Assembly (NCBI RefSeq): GCF_016056275.1
Contig: NZ_JAECZA010000001.1
Span: 142,803-206,802, forward strand
Length of the DNA: 64,000 nucleotides
DNA from: Dendronalium phyllosphericum CENA369
GTDB taxonomy: Bacteria > Cyanobacteriota > Cyanobacteriia > Cyanobacteriales > Nostocaceae
Direction: 5' to 3'
The position numbers and the translations under genes are program-made. Of the stretch, positions 26,755-34,927 are shown one piece after another (position 1 is the first letter of the stretch; each line of letters begins with the position of its first letter). The notes below the pieces were generated by a model. That model had not been told where the DNA came from, made no database searches, and saw nothing but the letters and a program-made list of their open reading frames with translations.

Positions 26755-27363
26755 ATGGAGAAGCTAAGTAAACAAGTGCTAATTTGTTTGAGTGCAGCGA
26801 TCGTCATTTTGAGTTTAATGAGTTGCGATGTCTTACGACAAGCCGCTTCGCGTCTACGCTTCTTTGGTGTTTCTGGAGACTTGGTTGAACGAGTTAGTGA
26901 TGGCGATACTTTGGCAGTCAAAGATGCCCAAGGCAATAAATTCACCGTGCGCTTTGCTTGTATGGATGCACCAGAAATAGCGCATTCCACGAAAGAAAAA
27001 AATAGCAAACGCGCTAGCGATCGCAATCAATTTAGCTGGGGAGTGAAGGCGCAACAAAGAGTGCAGCAATTAGTGCAACAAGGAGGCGATCGCGTTACGT
27101 TGAATATTACAGATAGCGATCGTTATGGGCGCAAAGTTGCAGAGATTCGCTTGAAAGATGGCACTTTTGTCCAACAAGTTTTGTTGCGAGAAGGTTTAGC
27201 AAAGGTATACCGCCCTTATTTAAATAAGTGTCCGAGTAGAGATTTAGTAGAACAAGCTGAAGCACAGGCGAAGCAACAACAGCTAGGGATTTGGGGTGAT
27301 GCTAAGTTTACCAACCCCTGGGAGTACCGCAGTTTTCAAAAGATAGAATCCCGCACTCGATAG
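26755..27363 (+). CDS. Thermonuclease-family lipoprotein (SNase domain)
   Basis: A 202-residue exported nuclease. The N-terminal LICLSAAIVILSLMSCDVLR has a lipobox (LMSC), so it is likely lipidated and membrane-anchored. The staphylococcal nuclease domain (about 40-190) shows VERVSDGDTLAVKD, FACMDAPE with the Ca-ligand aspartate, DRYGRKVAEIRL and the QVLLREGLAKVYR strand; the YGR arginine and the DGDT motif are conserved. The end AEAQAKQQQLGIWGD is typical. It probably degrades extracellular or periplasmic nucleic acids. ATG at 26755. Divergent from the ferritin-like gene with about 100 bp between. Confidence 0.87.
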   Translation: MEKLSKQVLICLSAAIVILSLMSCDVLRQAASRLRFFGVSGDLVERVSDGDTLAVKDAQGNKFTVRFACMDAPEIAHSTKEKNSKRASDRNQFSWGVKAQQRVQQLVQQGGDRVTLNITDSDRYGRKVAEIRLKDGTFVQQVLLREGLAKVYRPYLNKCPSRDLVEQAEAQAKQQQLGIWGDAKFTNPWEYRSFQKIESRTR

Positions 27364-27442
27364 GGGATGAGAGATTGAAAATTGCTAACTATGATTGTGC
27401 CCTTCTTGCAGAAGATTTTCAATTACAATCGCCTATTTTGAT

Positions 27443-27479
27443 TGATAATATTCTCAATAGCTTATTGAGAATATTATCA
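27443..27479. promoter_or_regulatory. 17-bp-arm palindrome on the AraC gene start codon
   Basis: TGATAATATTCTCAATA (27443-27459), GCT, and its exact reverse complement (27463-27479). The last base is the A of the ATG. It starts with GATAAT and ends with ATTATC as Fur boxes do, and shares ATTCTCAATA with ATTCTCAAATA upstream of the receptor gene. It is a candidate operator for Fur or for the AraC protein itself, or an RNA hairpin hiding the start. Confidence 0.6.
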
Positions 27480-28468
27480 TGACTATTCGTTTAAACTGGA
27501 CAGAGTTTGATGAATTATATGATGCTGTGCAGTTTAATGATTGTGAAGGAAAAGTAGAATTGTCTACTTGGTTTGGTCAAGCCAGTGGTTACTGGACTAT
27601 GCTGCGCCATAACCTGGAGTTAGTAATTCAACAAAGCGAATATTCACAAACAGTAATTCTTGAAGGCGAACACGATGATTCGCCTTTTCTGACATCTAAA
27701 TTTTTGCTGTCTGGTGGGATGAGAACCACTACGCCAAATGTACCTGGAGTCAGCGACGATTATGAAGAAGTTGCAGGCTACAACTACTTATTTTACTTAC
27801 CTGATATTCGGGAGTTTGAGCATTTTCCTGCAAACAAACCTAAGCAATGTATCAGTATTTACTGGCATCCCGATTTACTTTCTAGTTTCCAGGGTAGCTT
27901 TCAAGAATTACCAACCCTGCTCCAGCAGTTGATTGAAAATACTACAACAGAACGGTTTCATCAACCGTTAGGAGCCATCACACCTGCGATGCGGTTGGTA
28001 CTTAGGCAAATTTTACAGTGTCCGTTCCGAGAAACACTCAGACAAATGTATTTAGAAGCAAAGGTGTTGGAATTACTGACGCTTCAGATTGCTCAGTGGG
28101 GAGAAAATAATCTCTTATTGCGGCGATCGCTATTTTTTCGTCCCGATGAAATTGAACGTTTACATCACGCGAAAGCTATCCTCAATCAAACCCTTCAGAA
28201 CCCACCTTCTCTACTAAACCTAGCCAGACAAATCGGACTCAATGACTTTAAGCTCAAGCGGGGATTTCGAGAAATGTTTGGCACTACTGTGTGTGGGTAT
28301 GTGCAATCCTTACGGCTAGAGCAAGCACAACAGTTACTACTCGGCACTAATTTAACGATTGCAGAAATTGCTTCTCAAGTGGGATATGAAAGCATAAGTC
28401 ATTTTAGCTACCTATTTAAGCGACGATTTGGCGTAACCCCTAGAGATTATCGTCGGTGCAAAGGCTGA
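27479..28468 (+). CDS. AraC-family regulator of iron-uptake type (PchR-like)
   Basis: A 329-residue regulator. The C-terminal ~100 residues contain two helix-turn-helices: LLNLARQIGLNDFKLKRGFR and LTIAEIASQVGYESISHFSY followed by LFKRRFGVTPRDYRR, the AraC signature. The N-terminal ~220 residues form the sensor domain of the PchR/siderophore-regulator type (RETLRQMYLEAKVLELLTLQ just before the HTH is typical). In relatives this class senses a siderophore and activates its TonB receptor gene, which here lies next, 150 bp downstream on the same strand. The start codon is embedded in a 17-bp-arm palindrome and has no visible ribosome site. Confidence 0.88.
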   Translation: MTIRLNWTEFDELYDAVQFNDCEGKVELSTWFGQASGYWTMLRHNLELVIQQSEYSQTVILEGEHDDSPFLTSKFLLSGGMRTTTPNVPGVSDDYEEVAGYNYLFYLPDIREFEHFPANKPKQCISIYWHPDLLSSFQGSFQELPTLLQQLIENTTTERFHQPLGAITPAMRLVLRQILQCPFRETLRQMYLEAKVLELLTLQIAQWGENNLLLRRSLFFRPDEIERLHHAKAILNQTLQNPPSLLNLARQIGLNDFKLKRGFREMFGTTVCGYVQSLRLEQAQQLLLGTNLTIAEIASQVGYESISHFSYLFKRRFGVTPRDYRRCKG

Positions 28469-28559
28469 TAGTAAAAGGTGAATCCCGATTGCGATAAAAA
28501 AAATCCGGTTTCAGATATATGCGATCGCCTAAATTTCCGTATTCTCATAAATAGAGTTA

Positions 28560-28583
28560 GATAATAATAATTCTCAAATAATA
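28560..28583 (+). promoter_or_regulatory. Fur-like box upstream of the TonB receptor gene
   Basis: GATAATAATAATTCTCAAA (28560-28578) agrees at 13 of 19 positions with the Fur consensus GATAATGATAATCATTATC by hand count. It lies about 40 bp before the receptor start, where repression under iron sufficiency would act. It also shares ATTCTCAAATA with the palindrome at 27443-27479. Confidence 0.5.
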
Positions 28584-28621
28584 GGCTCTGTTTTTAGAAA
28601 TATGGTTGGGTGTGTGGAGTT

Positions 28622-31234
28622 ATGAAGCTGTCGCAATCTTTGTTCATTTGCTGTTTTCTTATTGCTGTCGTCATACAACCAACTCAGGCAAAGGAAGTAA
28701 CTCAAATTCCTCGCGGACAAAAGCTAGACAGTTCCGCAAGAACAGTCAAAGAATGGCTGGCTCAGATCGAACAACAAACGCCACAAATAGAAGTCGTGCA
28801 GGTGACGCAAGTCAAAGCAAATCCGACTGATAAGGGTGTTGAGGTAATTTTACAGACTACCAAAGGGGAACAATTACAACTAGTAAATCGCAATTTCGGC
28901 AATAGCTTTATTGCTGATATTCCCAATGCACAGCTGCGTTTACCTAGTGGTGAAGCATTTACATTCCGCTCAGATAAACCAATAGCAGGAATTACTGAGA
29001 TAACTGTTACTAATTTTGATGCCAATACTATTCGAGTGACTGTTACAGGTGAGAGTATTGTGCCAGTAGTTGAATTGTTTGACAGTCCAGATGAGGGTTT
29101 AATTTTTAGTGTGGCAACTGCTGCATCCACAGCACAACAACCTCAAACCCAACCAACTCCCGAACAACAACCGCCTGAAAGTCAAACACAGCCAACTCAA
29201 CCATCAACCAATAATAGTGATGAGCCGATTGAATTGGTAGTAACGGGTGAACAAGACGGATATCGCGTACCAGATAGCACAACTGCGACAAGAACTGATA
29301 CTCCTCAACGTGATATTCCCCAGTCAATTCAAGTTATTCCTCAACAAGTCATCAAGGATCAACAAATTACGCGGATTGGTGATGCAACACGCAATGTTAG
29401 TGGCGTAACTCAGCAAGGGGGCTATGGTGGGTCTACAGATAATTACAACATTCGGGGATTCACAACTTATAACAACTTGAGAAACGGTTTTGCTGTTCAA
29501 GACGACCTTGTGAATCCGACAAACATTGAGCGGATTGAAGTTCTCAAGGGGCCAGCTTCAGTGCTATATGGACAGTTTGAGCCGGGAGGTGTGGTGAATT
29601 ATATTACCAAACAACCGCTCAGTGAGCCTTACTACTCTGCTGAATTTACAGCCGGAAGTTTTAGTACTTATCGTCCCTCAATTGATATTTCTGGGCCGCT
29701 GAACTCAGACAAAACATTGCTGTACCGCCTGAATGCTGCGTACGAAAACTTTGGTAGTTTTATTGATTTTAATCATCAGGAAACATTTGCGATCGCACCA
29801 GCATTAACCTACAAAATTGGTGATGCGACAACATTGACACTGGAGTATGAATACCTCAAACTCGATCGCACCTATTATGATGGTCTGCTCCCCGATCCAA
29901 GCGTTTTTAGAGCTCCTATCAATCGTTTTCTGGGGGAGCCAGACAATCGTTTCTCCAAAGAGACACACTCTGTATTTCTTAACATCAATCATCGCTTCAG
30001 TGAAAACATCCAGTTCCGCAGTGGCTTTTCCGTGACGGTTAATAATTCTGAGGAGTCAGAGTTTCGACCGAATAGCATTGATGCAGATGGTCGTACCGTA
30101 TTGCGAAGATTTGGTGCGGGTCCTGGTTATTATCAAAACTACTCTCTGCAAAACGATTTAATTAGTAATTTCAATACAGGTTCCATCCAACATCAAGTTC
30201 TTCTGGGGTTGGAGTGGAATAAATATATCTATGGCTTCGATTATCTGCGAAGTTCTGTTTCACTGACTCCCAGTATTGATTTATTCAATCCTGTGTATGG
30301 CGCTTCCCGACCAGCAGAGTTTGATGAAGCAGCAGAACGCGATCGTTTCGATCGCAATACCATCGCCATTTATCTGCAAGATCAAGTAACATTGCTGCCA
30401 AATTTGAAGTTATTGATCGGCGGCAGGTATGACTTTATTCACCGCAAAAATCGCGCGCAACTGCTGGATTCTTTGGGTAGAGATCCAATAGATGATGCCA
30501 CGGTCGATCGGTTGTATAATGATGCCTTTTCACCTCGCGTTGGCATTGTTTATCAGCCGATAGAACCGATTTCAATTTACGCCAGCTACAGCCGCTCGTT
30601 TAATCCCAGCGACTCGCGGACAGTAGATGGAACTCAATTACCACCAGAGCGCGGTACTCAGTATGAAGTGGGAGTCAAAGCGGAACTGATTAAAGACAGG
30701 TTATCTGCTACCTTTGCTGCCTATGATATCACCAAAGAAAATGTTGCTACAACCGATCCCACTCCAGGTAACTCTGACTTTTCGATTGCTGCTGGAGAAG
30801 TTAAAAGTCGCGGTTTAGAATTTGACATTTCTGGGCAAATTCTACCAGGCTGGAATGTGATTGCTTCTGCCTTTATCAACGATGCTTTTGTAAGTAAAGA
30901 TAACAGCCTGCCAGTAGGCGACTCCCTGGTAAATGCTGCTGGTAGTGGGGCTAGTCTGTGGACAAGCTATGAAATTCAAAACGGTAATTGGAAAGGATTT
31001 GGCTTTGGTGGAGGACTATTTTATACTGGCGATCGCGAAGCTGAACTCCCTAATACATTCAAAATTCCCTCCTATGTGCGTGCAGATGCCACGATTTTCT
31101 ACAAACGCGATAACTGGAGGGTTGGACTGAACTTTAAGAATCTTTTTGATACTCGCTATTACGATTCTCAAGGCTATTATCTGCTTCCTGGTGCGCCTTT
31201 AACAGTGCTGGGAACGTTTTCTGTACAATTTTGA
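28622..31234 (+). CDS. TonB-dependent siderophore receptor with AMIN domain
   Basis: An outer-membrane importer of about 870 residues. The signal peptide is MKLSQSLFICCFLIAVVIQP ending TQAKE. An AMIN domain (about 40-160; VEVILQTTKGEQLQLVNRNF) may bind peptidoglycan and is typical of cyanobacterial receptors. A Pro/Gln/Thr-rich linker follows. The plug opens TPQRDIPQSIQVIPQQVIKD with RIEVLKGPASVLYGQFEPGG, then the 22-strand barrel, ending VLGTFSVQF with a terminal Phe for BAM recognition. ATG at 28622 (GGAG very close upstream); a GTG at 28610 is the alternative. Expected substrate is a ferric siderophore, energised by TonB-ExbBD (not in this window). Preceded by a Fur-like box, followed by a PepSY protein. 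Confidence 0.92.
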   Translation: MKLSQSLFICCFLIAVVIQPTQAKEVTQIPRGQKLDSSARTVKEWLAQIEQQTPQIEVVQVTQVKANPTDKGVEVILQTTKGEQLQLVNRNFGNSFIADIPNAQLRLPSGEAFTFRSDKPIAGITEITVTNFDANTIRVTVTGESIVPVVELFDSPDEGLIFSVATAASTAQQPQTQPTPEQQPPESQTQPTQPSTNNSDEPIELVVTGEQDGYRVPDSTTATRTDTPQRDIPQSIQVIPQQVIKDQQITRIGDATRNVSGVTQQGGYGGSTDNYNIRGFTTYNNLRNGFAVQDDLVNPTNIERIEVLKGPASVLYGQFEPGGVVNYITKQPLSEPYYSAEFTAGSFSTYRPSIDISGPLNSDKTLLYRLNAAYENFGSFIDFNHQETFAIAPALTYKIGDATTLTLEYEYLKLDRTYYDGLLPDPSVFRAPINRFLGEPDNRFSKETHSVFLNINHRFSENIQFRSGFSVTVNNSEESEFRPNSIDADGRTVLRRFGAGPGYYQNYSLQNDLISNFNTGSIQHQVLLGLEWNKYIYGFDYLRSSVSLTPSIDLFNPVYGASRPAEFDEAAERDRFDRNTIAIYLQDQVTLLPNLKLLIGGRYDFIHRKNRAQLLDSLGRDPIDDATVDRLYNDAFSPRVGIVYQPIEPISIYASYSRSFNPSDSRTVDGTQLPPERGTQYEVGVKAELIKDRLSATFAAYDITKENVATTDPTPGNSDFSIAAGEVKSRGLEFDISGQILPGWNVIASAFINDAFVSKDNSLPVGDSLVNAAGSGASLWTSYEIQNGNWKGFGFGGGLFYTGDREAELPNTFKIPSYVRADATIFYKRDNWRVGLNFKNLFDTRYYDSQGYYLLPGAPLTVLGTFSVQF

Positions 31235-31288
31235 TTTCTGCAATTTTTGAACTGATTAAGTTCTGTTTACTATCACACAGCTTCTACC

Positions 31289-32416
31289 ATGAACTCTAAA
31301 AAAATACGCGATTTAGCATTTACTTTGCACCGCTATCTTGGTTTAGCAGTAGGACTGATACTAGTTATCGTTGGCTTGACAGGTAGCTTGTTGGTGTTCG
31401 AGCAAGATTTTGACCATTTTGCGATCGCTCAACAATATGGACACATTACGCCCCAAAAAGAGCAGTTATCCCCAGAGTCTGCAATCGATACAATCCAGGC
31501 TAGGTATGCTGCACGAACTGACTTAAAGCTTTTTCGGATTTATTTGCCAGATACTCCAGATACTCCCTACATAGGACAATTGGCATCAACTGATGGTCAA
31601 AGAACAGAGGTTTTTGTCAACCCTTATACAGGGAAAATTATGGGTCAACGTCTATGGGATCAAACCCTGATTGGGATAATGCTTAATTTGCACTATACCT
31701 TGATGGCAGGTCAAACCGGAATTATTATTGTTGGCATTACTGCCTTGCTAATGTGTATTCTTAGTATCACAGGTTTGGTTCTTTGGCCTGGTTGGCGCAG
31801 ATTGATTGCAGGCTTCAAAATCAAATTTGATGCTCATTCTAAACGTGTGAACTTTGACATTCACAAAGTTGCTGGCATTATCACTGTGATTTTTTTATTG
31901 TTTACTAGCTTTACTGGCTTTTGCTGGAACTTCTACGATTTAACTGAGCCGATTATTTATGCTGTTACATTCACCCCAAAACCATCTGAGCCAGTATCCC
32001 AGCCAATTCCTGGTAAATCAACTTTAAATCTAACCCAACAACTGAAAATTGCTAATGCTGCTTTGCCTGGTGCTGTTACCAAGAGCATTTACTTTCCCGA
32101 TAAACCAGAAAATGCCCTACAAATTCGCATGAAGTTACCGCAGGAGAGTTCAGATTACGGTGATAGTAATGTTTATCTCGACCAGTACAGTGGTAAGGTT
32201 TTACGAGTTGATAATGCTTTAAAGTTGCCATTGGGCGATCGCATCCTCAACTGTTTTACTCCCTTGCACTACGGCACATTTTGGGGACTTCCATCCCGTA
32301 TCTTTTATGTATTTGTTGGGCTGGCTCCATTAATTTTATTTCTTACTGGCTTTGTGATGTGGCAGTATCGTTATCGGGCAAAACCGACTACAAAAGAGAG
32401 AATTTATACTCGTTAA
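31289..32416 (+). CDS. PepSY-associated membrane protein (iron-uptake linked)
   Basis: A 375-residue inner-membrane protein of the PepSY_TM family, commonly next to TonB siderophore receptors. It starts MNSKKIRDLAFTLHRYLGLA, then VGLILVIVGLTGSLLVFEQD, the HRYLGL first helix. Further helices are at about 140-165 (IIIVGITALLMCILSITGLV), 190-215 and 345-370. PepSY-like segments (DTIQARYAARTDLKLFRIYL; EVFVNPYTGKIMGQRLWD; VYLDQYSGKVLRVDN) lie on the periplasmic side. Conserved histidines (HRYLG, LHYTLM, HKVAG, LHYGTFWG) suggest haem or metal binding and a role in ferric-siderophore reduction; this is inferred. 54 bp after the receptor gene, so co-transcription is likely. Confidence 0.85.
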   Translation: MNSKKIRDLAFTLHRYLGLAVGLILVIVGLTGSLLVFEQDFDHFAIAQQYGHITPQKEQLSPESAIDTIQARYAARTDLKLFRIYLPDTPDTPYIGQLASTDGQRTEVFVNPYTGKIMGQRLWDQTLIGIMLNLHYTLMAGQTGIIIVGITALLMCILSITGLVLWPGWRRLIAGFKIKFDAHSKRVNFDIHKVAGIITVIFLLFTSFTGFCWNFYDLTEPIIYAVTFTPKPSEPVSQPIPGKSTLNLTQQLKIANAALPGAVTKSIYFPDKPENALQIRMKLPQESSDYGDSNVYLDQYSGKVLRVDNALKLPLGDRILNCFTPLHYGTFWGLPSRIFYVFVGLAPLILFLTGFVMWQYRYRAKPTTKERIYTR

Positions 32417-32522
32417 TGGAGCTAAAATACTCATTAGATCGCACAACCACTGTACCAACTGGATTTTTTAGACTTTTTGAAGTTGGACAGCAATAAAAAC
32501 CGCATACACCAGTTAAGTATTT

Positions 32523-33131
32523 CTAACTCGCCGCTAACTTTCCCCAACTCACATAAGGCAGTTTTGTAGCTGTTGCTTTAATTTGGTCAGTGTTAGCTAC
32601 TAATTGACCGCAAGCATCCCAACTGCCAGAAACGAACATATTTCTGGAACCTTCACCTATAGAAACTGGGGCAGTGTAATCGCCAATTTGCACCTCTAGG
32701 GTTTCCAGATTCACGGTGACAGATGCTTGAGCATTGGCAGCTACTAGCTGTTGTAGTTGTTTGACAATAACTGCATCAGCTGTCACACAAGGTATGCCCA
32801 TAGCAACACAGTTTCCGAAAAAGATTTCCGCAAAGCTTTCACCAACTAGAGCTTGAATTCCCCATTTGGCGATCGCTTGTGGTGCATGTTCTCTTGATGA
32901 ACCACAGCCAAAGTTACGGTTAACGATTAAAACTTTTGCACCTTGGTACTGGGGTTGGTCAAAGGGATGCTCGCCTTTGAGGGCTTGGCGGTCATCAATA
33001 AACGCACCTTCGCCTAACCCATCAAAGGTAATGGCTTTTAAATAACGGGCAGGAATGATGCGATCGGTATCTATATCATTGCCTACTAAAGGTATACCGC
33101 GCCCTGAAACTGTTTTAACTTCACTTTCCAT
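32523..33131 (-). CDS. leuD: 3-isopropylmalate dehydratase small subunit
   Basis: A 202-residue LeuD, the swivel subunit of isopropylmalate isomerase in leucine synthesis. [20 protein letters not shown] near the N-terminus and [20 protein letters not shown] (about 70-90) are the aconitase-swivel signatures; [20 protein letters not shown] follows. ATG at 33131. It lies after leuC on the same strand with a 127-bp gap occupied by a heptamer repeat array, so the two genes form a loose leuCD unit. Confidence 0.95.
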   Translation of the reverse strand: MESEVKTVSGRGIPLVGNDIDTDRIIPARYLKAITFDGLGEGAFIDDRQALKGEHPFDQPQYQGAKVLIVNRNFGCGSSREHAPQAIAKWGIQALVGESFAEIFFGNCVAMGIPCVTADAVIVKQLQQLVAANAQASVTVNLETLEVQIGDYTAPVSIGEGSRNMFVSGSWDACGQLVANTDQIKATATKLPYVSWGKLAAS

Positions 33132-33138
33132 AAACTTT

Positions 33139-33194
33139 AGTTGTTAGTTGTCAGTTGTTAGTTGTCAGTTGTCAGTTGCTAGTTGTCAGTTGTA
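33139..33194. repeat. Heptamer array agttgt(c/t) x8 in the leuC-leuD gap
   Basis: Eight consecutive heptamers of the form agttgtt/agttgtc (one agttgct, one agttgta) fill 33139-33194 between leuC and leuD; the opposite-strand relatives 'actgacc' and 'ccactga' follow at about 33230-33258. Other copies of the relatives are at 9819-9836 and 38555-38590. Confidence 0.85.
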
Positions 33195-33258
33195 AATAGC
33201 AGGTGTTCAGTATGCGAGAATTTATAACCACTGACCACTGACTACTGACCATTGACCA

Positions 33259-34662
33259 TTACAGTAACTCGCGTACATCTGATACTTCGCCTGTAATGGC
33301 AGCAGTAGCAACCATTGCCGGACTCATCAGCAATGTACGACCGGAAGACGAACCTTGCCGCCCTTTAAAGTTCCTGTTAGAAGAAGAGGCACTAATCTGC
33401 CTTCCTTGAAGCTTATCGGGGTTCATGGCTAGACACATCGAGCATCCTGGTTCGCGCCACTCAAATCCAGCTTCTTGGAAGATATGATGCAATCCTTCGG
33501 CTTCTGCTGCTTTTTTGACACGTTCGGAACCAGGAACGACAAAGGCTTTGATTCCCTCAGCAACGTGGCGACCTTGAGCTATTTTCGCGGCTTCTCGCAA
33601 GTCGCTAAGTCTACCGTTAGTGCAGCTACCAATAAAGCAGACATCAATTTTAGTGCCTTTGATCGGTTGACCGGGATATAAATCCATGTAGCGATAAGCT
33701 TCTTCAGCAACGAAGCGGTCTTCTTCAGGCAGTTCTTCTGGTTTGGGTACTAATTGATTGATACCAATGCCTTGACCAGGAGTAATTCCCCAGGTGACTG
33801 TTGGCAGAATCTCAGCAGCGTCGAAGACTACGATATCATCGTACTCAGCATTAGCATCGCTTTTGATTGATTCCCACCAAGCTATTGCTTTGTCCCAATC
33901 TGCGCCTTTGGGGGCAAAGTCTCTATCCTTGAGGTAATCATAGGTGACTCGATCGGGATTGACATAGCCGCAACGCGCACCGCCTTCGATCGCCATATTG
34001 CAGACTGTCATCCGTTCTTCCATATTCATTTGCTCAAAGGTAGTGCCGGCGAATTCATAGGCGTAGCCTACACCGCCTTTCACTCCCAGGGTGCGGATGA
34101 TATGCAGAATCACATCTTTGGCGTAAACACCAGGGTTGAGAGTGCCGTTAACTTCAATTTTGCGAACTTTCAATTTGGCGAGGGCCAGAGTTTGGGAAGC
34201 GAGAACGTCCCGGACTTGACTAGTACCAATACCAAAAGCGATCGCGCCAAATGCCCCGTGACTGGAAGTGTGGCTATCTCCACAGGCGATCGTCATTCCT
34301 GGTTGGGTAAGTCCTTGTTCTGGAGCAATCACATGAACTATACCTTGATTGCCAGAACCGATGTTATGAAAGGTAATGCCATTTTCTTGACAATTCTGTT
34401 CTAGCGCTTGGATCATTTCTTCAGCCAAGCTATCAATAAAGGGACGCGCCTGATTTTCTGTAGGCACAATATGATCTACCGTAGCAACTGTTCTCTGGGA
34501 AAACAGTACTTTTAGACCTCGTTCCCGTAACATAGCAAAGGCTTGAGGACTAGTAACTTCATGAATTAGATGCAGTCCGATAAATAGTTGCGTCAGCCCT
34601 GAAGGAAGTGTACCAACGGTGTGTAAGTCCCAAACTTTATCAAACAGGGTACCTTTGCTCAT
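33259..34662 (-). CDS. leuC: 3-isopropylmalate dehydratase large subunit
   Basis: A 467-residue LeuC that carries the [4Fe-4S] cluster isomerising 2- to 3-isopropylmalate. The cluster ligands are seen in [15 protein letters not shown] and [13 protein letters not shown]. Other aconitase-family blocks: [56 protein letters not shown], and [23 protein letters not shown] at 34662 ([20 protein letters not shown]), the usual bacterial LeuC start. leuD follows downstream. Confidence 0.96.
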   Translation of the reverse strand: MSKGTLFDKVWDLHTVGTLPSGLTQLFIGLHLIHEVTSPQAFAMLRERGLKVLFSQRTVATVDHIVPTENQARPFIDSLAEEMIQALEQNCQENGITFHNIGSGNQGIVHVIAPEQGLTQPGMTIACGDSHTSSHGAFGAIAFGIGTSQVRDVLASQTLALAKLKVRKIEVNGTLNPGVYAKDVILHIIRTLGVKGGVGYAYEFAGTTFEQMNMEERMTVCNMAIEGGARCGYVNPDRVTYDYLKDRDFAPKGADWDKAIAWWESIKSDANAEYDDIVVFDAAEILPTVTWGITPGQGIGINQLVPKPEELPEEDRFVAEEAYRYMDLYPGQPIKGTKIDVCFIGSCTNGRLSDLREAAKIAQGRHVAEGIKAFVVPGSERVKKAAEAEGLHHIFQEAGFEWREPGCSMCLAMNPDKLQGRQISASSSNRNFKGRQGSSSGRTLLMSPAMVATAAITGEVSDVRELL

Positions 34663-34927
34663 ACGTCAATGGTTCTTTAACGAGTCAGATTTTCCATAGT
34701 ATCAAAAAAAAGTCAGGCTGTAGCAATACGATTTATTATCGATTTGTTTAGGTAGCAGACTTTTCACGGTATGTGGACGCATGAGCGAGGGTGTGGGGTA
34801 TAGTCCGGCTTTCTTGTTTTCCCTACACCCTACACCCTACCCCCTACCCCCAGCCTTAACGAGAGTTTGAGGACTTCCCGTGAAAAGTCAGGTTTAAGTA
34901 GCAGGGAAGCAAAAGGGGAAAAGGAAA
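34663..34927. other. Intergenic repeats between dnaX and leuC
   Basis: No gene. Contains ggtgtgggg and its complement ccctacaccctaccccc, a purine/pyrimidine inverted pair, and the direct repeat gacttttcacgg / gacttcccgtgaaaagtc (about 34749-34760 and 34872-34890), which can form a long-range hairpin. Confidence 0.45.
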
